Shown: piece after piece, positions 32,561 through 41,400 of the stretch
Position numbering within the stretch: position 1 is the first letter of the stretch
Layout of the letters: every line of letters starts with the position of its first letter
Origin: an uncultured Collinsella sp.
Lineage (GTDB): Bacteria > Actinomycetota > Coriobacteriia > Coriobacteriales > Coriobacteriaceae
Length of the DNA stretch: 64,000 bases
Reading direction: 5' to 3'
Assembly: GCA_900759045.1 (NCBI GenBank)
Contig: CAAETU010000002.1
Location: 21,492-85,491 of the forward strand
Position numbers and translations under genes: made by a program
The notes under the pieces: model-generated
The model's database searches: none
Told to the model about the DNA's origin: nothing
The model's input: only the letters and a program-made list of their open reading frames with translations

Positions 32561-34473
32561 AGGGCGCGGACCTTCGGCTCATCGTCGGGCTGCGGAATGG
32601 TGCCCACCACGTTGTCTGCCAGCCAGTCCATCTCGACGATTTGCGTGCTCGGCAGCGGGGGAAAGCCTTCGATCTGCACCACGCCGTCTTGGCTATGGAG
32701 CTCGCCGCCAAATGGATTGATGGAGCCCTCGACAATGCCATTGCGCAGTAGCTGAACGAGCTTGCGCGTCTGATAGGGCAGGCCTGGAGCGTAGCGAATA
32801 TCGATAACGCCCGAACTCATGCCATACCAGTAGTTGACGGCGCGAACCTGGCTGTCGTCACTGGTCTCATCCCAGGTGCCATGCAGCAGGCTTCGCACGA
32901 TAAGCTCGTAGTAACGGCCCCAGTTCCATACCGGCATGGCAATGCCGGCAACCTTGCCATCGACCAAGCGGTGGAGTCCGTAGGCCGTGGGGTCTTCGAG
33001 CGGCTTTGACATGTCGGCGCCGGACATGACGCTTACGCCTTCGCGGCACATGGCCTCGGCAAGGCCACCGGCGGGCACATCGCCCCAGGTCAGGATAATT
33101 TGCGCACGGGGGTCGAGTAGCGAGGCTCCAATCGCAAAGGCGTTGATCTCGCTGAGTGCGCCCGAGGCGAAGACCGACGCGTGGTAACCGATGCGGTGGT
33201 TGTCCGCCATGCTGGCGGCAAGGGCGCCCAGGAGGAACTTGGCCTCGTACATCTTGCCAAAGTACGAACGGACGCTTTGGTGGGGAAGGCCGATAGAGCA
33301 GTTGAGGAACCGAACCTGGGGATACTCAACGGAAGCCCTGAGCGTGTATTCCATCAGGCGGTGCGAGGTCGAGAAGATGACGCTGTCTCCATGTTTGACA
33401 GCCGTTTCCACGGCGGCGTAGAACACGTCCGGATCGTGGCAGTCCTCAAACGCCTCGGTGCGCACGATACCGCCAAAGTGCTCATCGAGATACTGACGCC
33501 CTTGGTCGTGCAGGCTGTCCCAGCTCGACGTCGCACAGGGGAACTCATGGATAAAGGCGATGCGCAGGGGATTGGCCGCCGAATAGACGGTCTTGCCCAT
33601 AAAGAAGTTGAGCACGCCGGAGGTGGACTTGGCGGGTGACTCTTCTTCATCGACGCTCGGTGCTTCGACAAGATCGACCTTGTCCTCGTTATTTTTGCCG
33701 GCAATGACCAGCTCACGCCAAATCTTACACAGGCGGTTTACGACGATATCCGTCGGCGTATCCAGCAGGCGGTCCTGGTTGTACACATTGAGGTAGACGA
33801 GCATAGCGTCGGCGGGCGTAATGTCCAGGTGGTCGCCGCCCGCGCGAAGGTAGGCGCGCTTAAAGAGCAGGAAGGTGTGGCGCAGGTAGTCGACCTTTTT
33901 CTGCGGCCATTTTTCGATAAGATCCTGACCGAGCATCTTGGCGAGCGTCTCGTAGCTTCCCTCGCGCGAGAACTCGATCTCGTATAGGGGGCAGACGCGC
34001 CAAAACGCGCAGAACTCACCGTACAGGCGGCTTTCGACGGAATCCCATGTGCCTGGGTAGAGACGGGTGACCTTGGCCGAAACCGTCGGGGCGTCCAGGA
34101 ATTTGAGGACACTGACGCGCTTGTTGCCCTCTTGGACGTAAAACCGATGCATGAACTCGGTGACGATGACGGGATCGCGATAGCCCTCGGTCACCTGGAT
34201 GTCGTAGAGGTTGGACCACTTGCGGGCGAACTCCGTGCTAAACGGCAGCAAGGGCATAAAGTTGCATGAAAAGGCCGACTGACGGCCCTTGGTAACCGTA
34301 CCGACGACCATTTCGAGTGGAATGTCTCTCAGGCCGACATTCTCTCGCTGGCCTAAGGGGAGCTGGGCAACCAAGCTATCGAGGTCCGTGAGATACGGAT
34401 GCTCGCTTTGACTAATGGCGCGTCGACGTCCTTGCTCGCCGCGCTTGCGTGCTTGACGATAGGCCTCTTCCAT
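32557..34473 (-). CDS. cytosolic ParB/sulfiredoxin-like domain fused to a BMP (PnrA-type) ligand-binding domain
   Basis: 638 residues, no signal peptide or lipobox. Residues about 85-150 contain a ParB/Srx-like segment (VTEGYRDPVIVTEFMHRFYVQEGNKRVSVLKFL). A helical region spans about 165-290. From about 300 the chain has the two-lobe periplasmic-binding fold of the basic membrane protein family (PLRIAFIHEFPCATSSWDSLHDQGRQYL ... NHRIGYHASVFASGALSEINAFAIGA), normally an exported nucleoside-binding lipoprotein. A cytosolic version suggests sensing of a nucleoside or nucleotide-like ligand. Coupled by a 4-base overlap to the phosphoesterase. Exact function not known. Confidence 0.65.
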   Translation of the reverse strand: MEEAYRQARKRGEQGRRRAISQSEHPYLTDLDSLVAQLPLGQRENVGLRDIPLEMVVGTVTKGRQSAFSCNFMPLLPFSTEFARKWSNLYDIQVTEGYRDPVIVTEFMHRFYVQEGNKRVSVLKFLDAPTVSAKVTRLYPGTWDSVESRLYGEFCAFWRVCPLYEIEFSREGSYETLAKMLGQDLIEKWPQKKVDYLRHTFLLFKRAYLRAGGDHLDITPADAMLVYLNVYNQDRLLDTPTDIVVNRLCKIWRELVIAGKNNEDKVDLVEAPSVDEEESPAKSTSGVLNFFMGKTVYSAANPLRIAFIHEFPCATSSWDSLHDQGRQYLDEHFGGIVRTEAFEDCHDPDVFYAAVETAVKHGDSVIFSTSHRLMEYTLRASVEYPQVRFLNCSIGLPHQSVRSYFGKMYEAKFLLGALAASMADNHRIGYHASVFASGALSEINAFAIGASLLDPRAQIILTWGDVPAGGLAEAMCREGVSVMSGADMSKPLEDPTAYGLHRLVDGKVAGIAMPVWNWGRYYELIVRSLLHGTWDETSDDSQVRAVNYWYGMSSGVIDIRYAPGLPYQTRKLVQLLRNGIVEGSINPFGGELHSQDGVVQIEGFPPLPSTQIVEMDWLADNVVGTIPQPDDEPKVRAL

Positions 34474-34528
34474 AGTTTTGCTCCCTTAGTCGTTTAAACA
34501 ACTATATGAACCATGGTATCACGAATGA

Positions 34529-34567
34529 AAACCACCACAAAGGTGCCTGTCCCCTTTGTGGTGGTTT
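34529..34567. repeat. hairpin element, family C (copy 2)
   Basis: Arms AAACCACCACAAAGG / CCTTTGTGGTGGTTT around TGCCTGTCC. The right end overlaps the mscS stop codon on the minus strand. Confidence 0.85.
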
Positions 34568-35333
34568 AGGCGATGATGGGGGCGATGGCGCGAATGCAGG
34601 CGTCGGCCGCCGTGAAAGTGGTGCTGTCGTCGCTGACGATAAAGATGATCTTGCCCTTAATGCCAAAGTCGCCGATCTCGCTAAAGAGCACGTAGGGCTC
34701 CTTGTCAAAGCTCGAGATGGGAAGCACGGCGGCCTTGGTGGCGCTGGTCAGCTCGTCTGCCAGCGCGTCGAGCGAGGCCCACTTGGATGTGTCCTTTACG
34801 GCAACGGGCACAGCCACACGCCCAAAGGGCATGAGATGCACGAGCGTGTTCTTGGAGATATTTGAGTTGGGGACGATGATGGTCTGCCCGCAGGCGTCCT
34901 CGATGGTCGTATGACGCCAGGTGATGTCCTGGACCACGCCCGACACGCCGCCGACTTCGATATTGTCGCCGGGCTTGATGATGCCCATAAAGGTCACCTG
35001 CATGCCGCCGATGAGGTTCGAGAGCGTGTCCTGAAAACCCAACGAGATGGCGATGCCGCCGACGCCAAGAGCGGCGACGAGGGCATTTGCGTTAATGCCA
35101 AAGCAGTTGTCGAGGATAAAGCTGCCGCCGATCGTCCAGATGACGGCACGCGCGATGTTGATGAAGATGCTCGATGCCGGAAGCGGGTTGTCGTCGCGGT
35201 TGAGCAGGTGACGCAGGGTCTTGGATACGACCTTGGTGGCGATGGCGGTGCCTATTACCAAGATGACGGCCCAGATGATGTTGTGGACCCACCGTTGCTC
35301 AAAGAAATGAAGAATCGGTTCAAACAATTCCAT
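34566..35333 (-). CDS. small-conductance mechanosensitive channel (MscS family)
   Basis: 255 residues. Two N-terminal membrane helices, then the pore-lining TM3 with ALVAALGVGGIAISLGFQDTLSNLIGGMQV, and the MscS beta domain (IIKPGDNIEVGGVSGVVQDITWRHTTIEDACGQTIIVPNSNI), ending in the alpha/beta vestibule. Releases osmolytes on hypo-osmotic shock. Short YnaI/YkuT-like form. Ribosome site GAGGAGG upstream. Confidence 0.92.
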   Translation of the reverse strand: MELFEPILHFFEQRWVHNIIWAVILVIGTAIATKVVSKTLRHLLNRDDNPLPASSIFINIARAVIWTIGGSFILDNCFGINANALVAALGVGGIAISLGFQDTLSNLIGGMQVTFMGIIKPGDNIEVGGVSGVVQDITWRHTTIEDACGQTIIVPNSNISKNTLVHLMPFGRVAVPVAVKDTSKWASLDALADELTSATKAAVLPISSFDKEPYVLFSEIGDFGIKGKIIFIVSDDSTTFTAADACIRAIAPIIA

Positions 35334-35376
35334 GTAGGGAAAACCTCCTCATGATCGTTCAACCATGATACCCACC

Positions 35377-35410
35377 AAAAGCCCGTCCGATCACATTCGG
35401 ACGGGCTTTT
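35377..35410 (-). terminator. terminator between the 5'-nucleotidase gene and mscS
   Basis: AAAAGCCCGTCCGA / TCGGACGGGCTTTT (35377-35390, 35397-35410); symmetrical A/T tails allow function in both directions, for the minus-strand nucleotidase gene in particular. Confidence 0.85.
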
Positions 35411-35461
35411 GCGCTCGATATAAGGTTTGCACGGCGGGACTGCAAGGCCCGGCGGTGTAGC

Positions 35462-37486
35462 TTAGCGGCGGCGCATCCAGATAATGCCGAGCATGATGAC
35501 GATGATGCCGCCGATGAGGCATGCGCCGACCACGGCCAGCGTGCGGTCTCCCGTTGCGACAAGCTTGCCGGTTGTCTTCTTGGCGCTGGTTTTCGTGGTC
35601 GTAGTAGTTGTGCCGGGCTTGGGCGAGGGCTTAGGCGTTGGATTCGGATTGGGCGTGGGGTCCACGGCTGCGGAGCTGAAGCTGATGGTGCCGGCGAGCC
35701 CGGCCATCTTGTTCTCCCAGTCGCTCTTCCCGATCAGCGCTCTGATCGCCGCCTCGCATGTGCCCCACTCGGTGCGCTTGGTGGCATTTGCGAAAGTGGG
35801 AAAGTCGGTCGTGTTGGTAATGATGTAGTTGTTGGTGGCGACGGTGTAGTTCTTGGCGGGATCGAGCGTGCTGCCATCCTTGGTGAGCGTGGCACTCACA
35901 ATGCGCTTGCCTTCGGGCTGCGTCCAATCAATCGTCACGTTAATGCCGCCAAAGGAGAGAACGCTGCCAGAGTCATCGCGCCACTTGTACTTGTCTTGCG
36001 CCTCCTGCTCGGTGTGGCCGGCTGCCACATAGGCTTGCTGAAGCTCGTAGCTGTCGTTGCAATCGTCGCTGATCTGCAGTGAGTGCTCAAGCGCTGCGAG
36101 GAAGTTTGCGCCGGTCATGCCCCAGGTCTCCACGGTGTTGCCATAGGGCGAGATGGCGACGACGTTGCCGGCGGTCACATCGCCCGCCGCGATGCCGCCG
36201 CGGATGCCGCCCGCGTTTTCGATGGCGAGGTCTGCCCCCGTCAGGGCAAGATAGGAGCCGCAGATAACATGCCCGATGGTCTGGGCTTTGGTGGCGTCGC
36301 CCGCTTTACTGGGACGCAGATCAGTGGTGCGCACCATCTCCCAGCCATGCGTACCCGCGGCGTCCTCGCCGTAGAAATAGTTGGTGGAGGATGTGCCGAG
36401 CACCTTGTTCGATTCGCTTTCAAAGGCATCGTCGAGTGGCTTGATTTTGTTGTTGCGAACCTCGTCAAGGATGTTCTGGTTGTTAGGGTCTGCCAAAAGG
36501 TCGTCGACGTCCTTGGCGGTGTAGAGCTTCTCGTCGCTGTCGCCTGCGGAGACCGTCACCATGTCGTCGTTGGTGGTTTCGGTACCCCTGGTGTCGTACT
36601 CATAGGGAATGGAAAGCAGACCAACCTCGGCAAAGGTGCTGCCTGCCTCGACGACGCGGACCGGCTTGCCGTCGGCCCCCGTCACGTTTTCGTCTAAGTT
36701 GATGTGCTCGTGGCCCGCGACCAGTGTATCGACCCCAACGAGCTTTGCGGCAAAGGTTTTGGCGTTGAGCGTGTGCGCGATGCAGACGATAACGTTGCAG
36801 CCCTCATCCTCGCGCAGTCGCTTGGCCTCGGCATTGATGGCGTCCGCCGCACCCGAGAACGACGTGCCCGCGACCAGGTCCGCGCGTAGCGAGGGGCCCA
36901 GCGACTCATCCATGGCTCCGACGACGCCGACCTTAATCTTGTAGTTAAACGTGGGGCTGCCCTCGCCGTCCTTCCAAGTGCGATTGAGCGTCTTGGTGAT
37001 GCTCGAGCTCCATACGCCGTTCGAGGACGTTGCATTCGCGCAGAGCATGGCGAAAGGTGTACTAGTGGCACCATTGCCGGCCATCGTGCGAAGCTTGTCC
37101 GCGCCGTAGCTCCAGTCATGGTTGCCCGGTGTGGTCGCGTCGTAGCCGTTTGCGTAGAAGGTGTTCATGAGTTCGGCGATGCTCTTGCCCTCGCTCATGG
37201 TGGCAAAGGACTGCCCGTGGAAGGTGTCGCCTGCATCGAGCAGAAAGTCGGGGGCGTTGCTTTGAGCGCTATAGAGAACCGCCAGCCCGTCAAAGCCAAT
37301 GGTGCCCGTGCCCTTGCTTGCGTTGTAGCTGTACTTGTAGCTGCCGTGGATGTCGTTGGTGTGCATGACGGTTACGGCGCCGTCAATAGCGGCGGGCAGG
37401 TTCCCCGCGAAAGCGAGGCTTGGGATGCCTGTGAGCGCGCCGGCAAACAACGCGGCAGCTAACGCAAGGCGGGGGAGTCTTTTCAT
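35462..37486 (-). CDS. secreted, cell-wall-anchored 5'-nucleotidase/UshA-type phosphoesterase
   Basis: 674 residues. Signal peptide 1-27 (MKRLPRLALAAALFAGALTG, cleavage after AFA). Metallophosphatase domain with HTNDIHGSY, DAGDTFHG, TPGNHDWSYG, CIAHT and AGHEHIN; C-terminal 5'-nucleotidase domain with IENAGGIRGGI and NTVETWGMTG. A Pro/Thr-rich spacer (PTPNPNPTPKPSPKPG then poly-Thr) leads to LVATGD, a hydrophobic helix and RRR: a sorting signal with LVATG in place of LPxTG. Predicted to release phosphate from extracellular nucleotides. ATG 37486 has AAGGAG; an upstream extension is not supported. Confidence 0.88.
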   Translation of the reverse strand: MKRLPRLALAAALFAGALTGIPSLAFAGNLPAAIDGAVTVMHTNDIHGSYKYSYNASKGTGTIGFDGLAVLYSAQSNAPDFLLDAGDTFHGQSFATMSEGKSIAELMNTFYANGYDATTPGNHDWSYGADKLRTMAGNGATSTPFAMLCANATSSNGVWSSSITKTLNRTWKDGEGSPTFNYKIKVGVVGAMDESLGPSLRADLVAGTSFSGAADAINAEAKRLREDEGCNVIVCIAHTLNAKTFAAKLVGVDTLVAGHEHINLDENVTGADGKPVRVVEAGSTFAEVGLLSIPYEYDTRGTETTNDDMVTVSAGDSDEKLYTAKDVDDLLADPNNQNILDEVRNNKIKPLDDAFESESNKVLGTSSTNYFYGEDAAGTHGWEMVRTTDLRPSKAGDATKAQTIGHVICGSYLALTGADLAIENAGGIRGGIAAGDVTAGNVVAISPYGNTVETWGMTGANFLAALEHSLQISDDCNDSYELQQAYVAAGHTEQEAQDKYKWRDDSGSVLSFGGINVTIDWTQPEGKRIVSATLTKDGSTLDPAKNYTVATNNYIITNTTDFPTFANATKRTEWGTCEAAIRALIGKSDWENKMAGLAGTISFSSAAVDPTPNPNPTPKPSPKPGTTTTTTKTSAKKTTGKLVATGDRTLAVVGACLIGGIIVIMLGIIWMRRR

Positions 37487-37509
37487 GGCTGTCTCCTTAC
37501 TCTTTAACA

Positions 37510-37550
37510 AAAACCACCACAAAGGTGCCTGTCCCCTTTGTGGTGGTTTT
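37510..37550. repeat. hairpin element, family C (copy 3)
   Basis: Arms AAAACCACCACAAAGG / CCTTTGTGGTGGTTTT around TGCCTGTCC, identical in core to copy 2. It lies 8 bases past the stop of the minus-strand ABC ATPase gene. Confidence 0.85.
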
Positions 37551-37558
37551 CTAGGTCG

Positions 37559-38353
37559 TTAGCTCAGCAGCATGCGGTCGTTGGCGAGCTCGCCGCCCGA
37601 GACCTCCTCGAACTTCTGCAGCAGGTCGGCAACGGTGAGCGACTTCTTCTCGTCGCCTGCCACGTCGTAGATTACGTGGCCCTCGTGCATCATGATCAGG
37701 CGATTGCCCAGACGGATGGCGTCGTTCATGTTATGCGTGACCATGAGCGTGGTCAGGTGGTGCTCGTCGACGATTTCCTCGGTCAGATTGAGCACCTTAG
37801 AGGCCGTCTTGGGGTCGAGCGCCGCGGTGTGCTCGTCGAGCAGCAGCAGGCGTGGCTTGGTGAGCGTGGCCATGAGCAGGGTGAGTGCCTGGCGCTGGCC
37901 ACCCGAAAGCAGACCGACCTTGGCGTTGAGGCGCGTGTCCAGACCGAGGTCCAGACGCTTGAGCAGCTCAACGTACTCGTCCTTCTCGGCCTTGGTGACG
38001 CCCCACGAAAGACCGCGATGCCGGCCGCGGCGCTTGGCGAGGGCCAGGTTCTCGGCAATCTGCATGTCGGCTGCGGTGCCGCGCATGGGGTCCTGGAACA
38101 CGCGACCCAGGTACTTGGCGCGCTGCGACTCGCTCAGACGCGAGATGTCGGTGCCGTCGAGCTCGATGACACCCGAATCGAGCGGATACACGCCGGCGAT
38201 CATATTGAGCAGCGTGGACTTGCCGGCGCCGTTGCCGCCAATCACGGTTACAAAGTCGCCGTCGTTAAGGGTGAGGTCGACGCCGGTGAGCGCGCGCTTC
38301 TCGGTGACGGTGCCCTTGTTAAAGGTTTTCTTGACGTGTGAGAGCTTAAGCAT
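37559..38353 (-). CDS. ABC transporter ATP-binding protein (TrpXYZ-like system)
   Basis: 264 residues. Walker A GGNGAGKST, signature LSGGQRQ, Walker B LLLLDEHTAALD, switch His in MVTHNM. It energises the permease encoded just upstream. ATG 38353 (MLKLSHV) has AAGGGGG about 9 bases upstream; the ATG 9 bases earlier touches the ribosome site. Its start overlaps the permease stop by 8 bases. Confidence 0.9.
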   Translation of the reverse strand: MLKLSHVKKTFNKGTVTEKRALTGVDLTLNDGDFVTVIGGNGAGKSTLLNMIAGVYPLDSGVIELDGTDISRLSESQRAKYLGRVFQDPMRGTAADMQIAENLALAKRRGRHRGLSWGVTKAEKDEYVELLKRLDLGLDTRLNAKVGLLSGGQRQALTLLMATLTKPRLLLLDEHTAALDPKTASKVLNLTEEIVDEHHLTTLMVTHNMNDAIRLGNRLIMMHEGHVIYDVAGDEKKSLTVADLLQKFEEVSGGELANDRMLLS

Positions 38354-39269
38354 CTGCCTCATCCCCCTTCGTGTAGGAGCTGCGGAGCTTATAGCGCTCC
38401 CAAACCACGGGCACGCACAGGGCCACGGCGACGATCACAGCGGAGAGCAGCTTCATGTCGTTGGCGTCCATGCCCAGCTGCAGCACGATGGCGCGGATGA
38501 GGAAGTAGACCACGGAGCCAAAGACGGCGGAGGCCAGGCGAACGCTAAACTGCGTGAGGCCGCCGGGCAGCAGGCGGCCGAGCACCTCGCCGATAACAAT
38601 GGCGGCAAGACCGATAACGATGGCACCGGTGCCCATGCCAATGTCGGCGTACTTCTGGCTCTGGCAGATGAGCGCGCCCGAAAGACCGATGAGAGCGTTG
38701 GAGAGCACGAGGGCGATCATCTTGGTGGAGTTGGTGTTGACGCCCAGGGCGCGGATCATGTACTCGTTGTTGCCGGTGGCGCGCAGTGCCGAGCCGATCT
38801 CGGTGCCAAAGAACCAATACAGGATGGCGACGATAGCCACAGCGAGCAAAATGCCCAGGATGATGGCGACGGTGGACTGCGGCAGGCCCGTCATGTTGCT
38901 GACAGACGAGAAGATGGTGCCCTTGGCAAGGATGGGCGTGTTGGATTTGCCCATGATGCGCAGGTTGATGGACCACAGGCTGATCTGCGTCAGGATTCCG
39001 GCGAGGATTGCAGGAATCTCAAAAACGGTGGTCAAGATGCCTGTGACAGCGCCCGCGATGGCACCGGCACACATGCCGGCCAGCACGGCGAGCAGCGGGT
39101 CGACGTTGTTATTGACGATGAGTACGGCGCAGACGCAGCCGCCGAGGGCAAAGCTGCCGTCGCAGGTCATATCGGGGATGTCGAGCAGGCGGAACGTGAT
39201 AAACACGCCAAGCACCATAATGCCCCAGAGGACGCCCTGCGAAATGGCGCCCTGCAATGCAATGAGCAT
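38346..39269 (-). CDS. ABC transporter permease (TrpXYZ-like, BPD_transp_2 type)
   Basis: 307 residues with about eight or nine membrane helices. The pattern (LLDIPDMTCDGSFALGGCVCAVLI, GALICQSQKYADIGMGTGAIVIGLAAIVIGE) matches the branched-chain-amino-acid/sugar-type permease family PF02653 and its ABC_sub_bind-associated subgroup. Works with the ATPase (37559-38353) and lipoprotein (39474-40454). The substrate may be an amino acid such as tryptophan, by analogy only. Confidence 0.85.
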   Translation of the reverse strand: MLIALQGAISQGVLWGIMVLGVFITFRLLDIPDMTCDGSFALGGCVCAVLIVNNNVDPLLAVLAGMCAGAIAGAVTGILTTVFEIPAILAGILTQISLWSINLRIMGKSNTPILAKGTIFSSVSNMTGLPQSTVAIILGILLAVAIVAILYWFFGTEIGSALRATGNNEYMIRALGVNTNSTKMIALVLSNALIGLSGALICQSQKYADIGMGTGAIVIGLAAIVIGEVLGRLLPGGLTQFSVRLASAVFGSVVYFLIRAIVLQLGMDANDMKLLSAVIVAVALCVPVVWERYKLRSSYTKGDEADA

Positions 39270-39373
39270 GCTTCATACCTCCTAGGATAGGGTGGACACG
39301 TGAGTCACCATGATAGCGGTAACAATGTATGAAAGAGCTGCGGTCGGATGTTTTGTCTCATCCGTAACAAGCA

Positions 39374-39402
39374 GGGCGGACGCCGGTCTACGACGTCCGC
39401 CC
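39374..39402 (-). terminator. hairpin between lipoprotein and permease genes
   Basis: GGGCGGACG/CGTCCGCCC stem with an 11-base loop and a weak T tail on the minus strand. Probably allows partial termination so that the binding protein is made in excess of the membrane parts. Confidence 0.6.
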
Positions 39403-39473
39403 ACGTGGCTCAGATATTGAATAACGCGGCTATGGCGCGAGCGCGGGCTCTAGATGCATTGCCGCGCATGACA

Positions 39474-40454
39474 CTACGCGTCCAGAGCGGAGAGGTCGAT
39501 GCCCAGGGCCTCGGCCATCTCATCGTTCTTGACGACGACCAGGTCCTTGCTCGAGAGGTGTTTGATCGGCATGTCCTCGGGCTTGGCCTCACCCTTCAGA
39601 ATCTTGACGGCCATCTCGCCCGCGGCGTAGCCCAAATCCTCGTAGTTGATGGAGAGGGTGAACAGGCCGCCGGCCATGCACATGCCCTCCTCGCCGGTCA
39701 CGTAGGGAAGCTTGTTCTCCTTGCAAATCTGGCCGACCTGCGAGGCGCCCGCGGCGATGGTGTTGTCAGTGGGGGAGTACAGCGCGTCGACCTTGCCCAC
39801 GGCAGATTCGACGACGGACTGGATCTCGTTGGAGCTCGAGACGGTAAAGTCGGTGTAGTCCAGGCCCAGCTTGTCGAGTTCCTTCTTGGCGGCCTTGATC
39901 TGGACGTCGGAGTTGGACTCGGCGGTGCAGTAGAGCAGGCCGATCTTCTTTACGTCGGGCAGGACCTTCTGCATCATCTCGAGCTGCTCGGCGACCGGGG
40001 TGAGGTCGGAGGCACCGGTGACGTTGGTGCCGGGCTTGTCGTTGTCCTGGACCAGGCCGGAGGCAGCGTAGTCGGTGATGGCGCAACCCACGATGGGGAT
40101 ATCGGCCGTGGCACCAGCGGCGGCCTGCGCGGCGGGCGTAGCGATGGCATAGATCAGGTCGACGCCATCGCCCACGAACTTGTCGGCGATGGACTTACAC
40201 GTGGACTGGTCGTTCTGGGCGTTCTTCTGGTCGATCTTGACCTTGAGGCCGCTCTTCTTGATGGCCTTGACAAAGCCGTCGTTGGCGGCGTCGAGTGCGG
40301 AGTGCTCGGTGAGCTGCAGAACGCCGACGGTGTAGTCGGAACCGGCGGCTGCGGAGCCGGAACCAGAGTTGCCGCCGCATCCGGCGAGCGGAGCGAGCAC
40401 GAGCAGGCCAGCAGAGACCAGAAGGCTCCTGCGACTGATGGTGATGTCCTTCAT
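39474..40454 (-). CDS. ABC transporter substrate-binding lipoprotein (ABC_sub_bind, TrpX-like)
   Basis: 326 residues. The N-terminus combines a twin-arginine motif (ISRRSLLVSAG) with a lipobox LAGC (lipidated C26), so it may be a Tat-exported lipoprotein. A Ser/Gly-rich linker follows, then a two-lobe binding fold of the ABC_sub_bind family (VGVLQLTEHSALDAANDGF, GVDLIYAIATPAAQAAAGA, ALYSPTDNTIAAGASQVG). First gene of the transporter operon. ATG 40454 has GGGGG/AACG ribosome site; the longer frame to 40502 is not supported. Confidence 0.88.
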   Translation of the reverse strand: MKDITISRRSLLVSAGLLVLAPLAGCGGNSGSGSAAAGSDYTVGVLQLTEHSALDAANDGFVKAIKKSGLKVKIDQKNAQNDQSTCKSIADKFVGDGVDLIYAIATPAAQAAAGATADIPIVGCAITDYAASGLVQDNDKPGTNVTGASDLTPVAEQLEMMQKVLPDVKKIGLLYCTAESNSDVQIKAAKKELDKLGLDYTDFTVSSSNEIQSVVESAVGKVDALYSPTDNTIAAGASQVGQICKENKLPYVTGEEGMCMAGGLFTLSINYEDLGYAAGEMAVKILKGEAKPEDMPIKHLSSKDLVVVKNDEMAEALGIDLSALDA

Positions 40455-40614
40455 ATCGTTACCCCCAGTATAGAAATGGCTGGAAACACTGCACTCAAAC
40501 AAAGTGCAAGTGGAACTATGGTAGCGCGGATGTCCATTTTTACAATAACCTGGCGGGTTTTTTAATACAGAACCGGATGGGCGGTACGGGTAGTCGAATG
40601 GACGGCGGAGGTTC

Positions 40615-41400
40615 TTATGCGGCAGAGGCGTCGTCCTCCTCGTCGAGGGCGGCGAAGAGCTTCTTGCCGTCGAGGAGACGCGTAGTGACGTTTCTCATGC
40701 GGCCGATCTCTACGGTACGCAGCGTGTCATCGGCGCCTCGGGCGTCATAGACCGTTCCCAGCAAATACGAGATGCCGTCTCGTTGCTTGATGGCAAAGGG
40801 GCGGAGTGTCATCCGTGCTACTTCAGTTTCGCCACGTGTCGTGACGCTCGAAATATCAAAACTCACCGTGGTTCCGTGGTCGATGGCCTGCTCGATGAGC
40901 TCGCAGGTGTCGATGCGCTTGACGGACGTGCGCATGGCCTTGGTGGATTTGCCACCGGCGCTTGGAGCAGGCTCGGGTGCATCGAGGTAGCCGCGAACGT
41001 CGGCACTCGCCATGGCGACCAAGTGCTGAGCCATGCTTTTTCGAATGGCAATGGGCGTAGAGCGGTTGCGCATGACCATGCCGTGGAGCCGGATGATCTC
41101 TTCGTCGGTGAGCGGACGGGTCAAGAGCCGATACCCCACGCCGCGTTTGTACTCAATTTCGTATCCGGCATGGCGAAGTGCGGAGATGGCGGTGTAGATG
41201 CTGCGCCGCGCCGCCGAGATGGGCATGCGGGCGGGGTCGTCGGGATGGGCGAGGCGCCGGATCAACTCATCGGAAAGCATGGCCTTGTCCTCGCCGGTGT
41301 TCTCGCTTAATAGCTGCAGGATGCGAACGGCGCGATAGGCTGCCATCGAGGCGGCGCCTCTCGTTGTGGTGTCGTAGGTTTCAACAGCGGCTTCGGTCAT
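40615..41400 (-). CDS. WYL-domain transcriptional regulator
   Basis: 261 residues. N-terminal winged helix (AAYRAVRILQLLSENTGEDKAMLSDELIRRL ... RRSIYTAISALRHAGYEIEYKRGVGYRL), then a WYL-type ligand domain in the last 110 residues (TLRPFAIKQRDGISYLLGTVYDARGADDTLRTVEIGRM). Family members sense small ligands or nucleic acids. ATG 41400 is chosen (AAAGGA 10 bases upstream); a GTG at 41409 is possible. It is monocistronic; its target is unknown. Confidence 0.8.
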   Translation of the reverse strand: MTEAAVETYDTTTRGAASMAAYRAVRILQLLSENTGEDKAMLSDELIRRLAHPDDPARMPISAARRSIYTAISALRHAGYEIEYKRGVGYRLLTRPLTDEEIIRLHGMVMRNRSTPIAIRKSMAQHLVAMASADVRGYLDAPEPAPSAGGKSTKAMRTSVKRIDTCELIEQAIDHGTTVSFDISSVTTRGETEVARMTLRPFAIKQRDGISYLLGTVYDARGADDTLRTVEIGRMRNVTTRLLDGKKLFAALDEEDDASAA

